Source: Bacteroidota bacterium (GTDB lineage: Bacteria; Bacteroidota; Bacteroidia; Chitinophagales; Chitinophagaceae). Taken from it: a DNA stretch of 6,075 nucleotides. Shown here in pieces: positions 5,191-6,075 of the stretch; position 1 is the first letter of the stretch; every line of letters starts with the position of its first letter. The notes beneath the pieces are model-generated. The model did no database searches and had not been told where the DNA came from. It worked only from the letters and a program-made list of their open reading frames with translations. The stretch spans positions 1 through 6,075 of the forward strand of contig JAEYVW010000313.1 of the NCBI GenBank assembly GCA_023429365.1. Reading direction: 5' to 3'. Both the position numbers and the translations under genes were made by a program.

Positions 5191-6075
5191 ATGCTAACGT
5201 TGAACCACTTTCCGCATTCCCGTGGACGCTATGCCAGTCCTCAGGGAAAATTCTCCATCTTGTTTACTTTGGTTTTCCTACTTGTGTCCTTTGTTTCTAT
5301 GGCACAGCCTGTAAACATTGTGGTCGATCCGCAGTTTACTACACGTAACGTCGGGCAGAGTTTTACCATTTCGGTAAATGTCGATTTCACGGGAACTACA
5401 CCACCACTGGGTATAGATGACGTGGAAATCCATCTTGCGTTTGACAATACCAAACTGCAGGTGACGGCTATGAGTGAAGATCCAATTGCCGCAGCCTTCA
5501 CTGCCAAGCCAATCCCGCTCGAAGCTTCACCATTCACTGCGACCAATGCAGCCGGACAAATAAATTATCACGCGACGACAACAGGGGGATTCCCTACAGA
5601 TGATTTTACCGTGCTGTCTATCACGTTCACAGTTATCGGAGGGGGAGGAACTACCAGTCCGCTCACCCTTAGAACGGACGCGGCGCCAAACGAAACCCGG
5701 GCTGCAAGAAGTGCGGCGTCCATTCTTGGGTCGGTCGTTAGTGGGTCAGTCACCATCAACGATGTGGCCTGTACTACGCCCGTTGTAACCATCGGTACAT
5801 TACCAGGGGCCGGTATCTGCGATGCACAGCCTTTTGATCTTTCCCTTACAGGCTCTACTGCCGGAACGGCACCTTTCGATATTACGATAGCTGGACCCGG
5901 TGGGTCAACTGTATATACAGGTGTTAATGTCGGCGATGTTTTTGCCAGCTTTACACCTCCTGATGAAAAGATCTGGCCTGCAGCACTCTTACCACTCCCC
6001 GACCAGGCCATCGATGCGACTGTGACACTGGGTGTAAAATTCCAAAGCTCGGTATCTGGGTTCGTTAAAGGTGTG
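5191..6075 (+). CDS. Large secreted modular protein, cohesin-like plus DUF4082-like (5' part only)
   Basis: The frame is open from ATG 5191 to the window end with no stop (295 codons seen), so the gene is truncated by the window. An in-frame TAA at 5182-5184 shows that the start is not further upstream. Residues 1-20 are a long polar N-region; 21-37 form the hydrophobic core of a signal peptide ending SMAQP. Residues 41-189 look like a cohesin-type beta-sandwich: VGQSFTISVNVDFTG, then DVEIHLAFDNTKLQV, then VLSITFTVIG and a closing SGSVTI strand. Residues 192-258 start with CTTPVVTIG and contain PFDITIAGPGG, an Ig-like or SprB-like repeat style. From about 259, KIWPAA and then VTLGVKFQSSVSGFVKGV match the opening of DUF4082, a domain found in surface proteins with carbohydrate-binding modules. 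By analogy the full protein is probably long, adhesive or glycan-binding, and possibly exported by the type IX system, but the C-terminus is not visible. Small polar residues and repeated Thr/Gly/Ala dominate. Confidence 0.85.
   Translation, partial: MLTLNHFPHSRGRYASPQGKFSILFTLVFLLVSFVSMAQPVNIVVDPQFTTRNVGQSFTISVNVDFTGTTPPLGIDDVEIHLAFDNTKLQVTAMSEDPIAAAFTAKPIPLEASPFTATNAAGQINYHATTTGGFPTDDFTVLSITFTVIGGGGTTSPLTLRTDAAPNETRAARSAASILGSVVSGSVTINDVACTTPVVTIGTLPGAGICDAQPFDLSLTGSTAGTAPFDITIAGPGGSTVYTGVNVGDVFASFTPPDEKIWPAALLPLPDQAIDATVTLGVKFQSSVSGFVKGV

Noticed and set aside
5241..6011. Two minus-strand open frames opposite the cohesin/DUF4082 gene, and a 62-codon plus-strand frame at 5600-5788
   Set aside because: The plus-strand frame from 5191 has a signal peptide and coherent domains throughout; the others are shadows of it.

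Overview
The window looks like chromosomal DNA from a Bacteroidota bacterium, most likely a Chitinophagaceae-type soil or plant-associated species. The case rests on AT-rich, Shine-Dalgarno-free gene starts, an ECF sigma factor followed by a membrane protein with the short N-terminal 'DD..PP...W..VE' pattern seen in Bacteroidota anti-sigma proteins, secreted proteins with Sec signals ending in 'AQ', and a large surface protein entering a DUF4082-like module. This assignment is inferred from protein style; no rRNA or other taxonomic marker is present.

Layout. Positions 1-27 hold three tandem 9-bp units (AATCNGTGN) at the window edge. A polysaccharide deacetylase of the NodB fold lies on the minus strand (64-954). 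A 327-bp divergent intergenic region follows. Next is a tightly packed plus-strand cassette: ECF sigma factor (1282-1803), single-pass membrane protein, probably its anti-sigma factor (1796-2401, 8-nt overlap), and a secreted protein with repeated SFGN motifs and a probable beta-helix or DUF4097-like fold (2373-3380, 29-nt overlap). A small uncharacterised minus-strand ORF (3412-3663) converges on the cassette. A secreted, compact GH20-type glycosidase (3908-5020) comes next. Last, a 170-bp spacer with a CRP-like dyad (5157-5179) precedes a large secreted modular protein that starts at 5191 and runs off the window end. Its visible part is a signal sequence, a cohesin-like domain, an Ig-like linker and the beginning of a DUF4082-like module.

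How the genes may work together. The sigma, membrane and secreted genes overlap, so they are almost certainly co-transcribed. They look like a trans-envelope signalling unit in which the membrane protein holds the sigma factor and the SFGN protein acts outside the inner membrane. The deacetylase, GH20 enzyme and cohesin/DUF4082 protein all suggest handling or binding of extracellular glycans (possibly GlcNAc-containing), but each is a separate transcription unit and a shared pathway is only an inference. I see no mobile element, CRISPR array, tRNA or rRNA. Most of the window is ordinary Bacteroidota gene content. The points most worth a second look are the sigma/membrane/SFGN cassette, the missing ATG of the sigma gene, the small ORF whose frame continues upstream without a start, and the dyad before the final gene.
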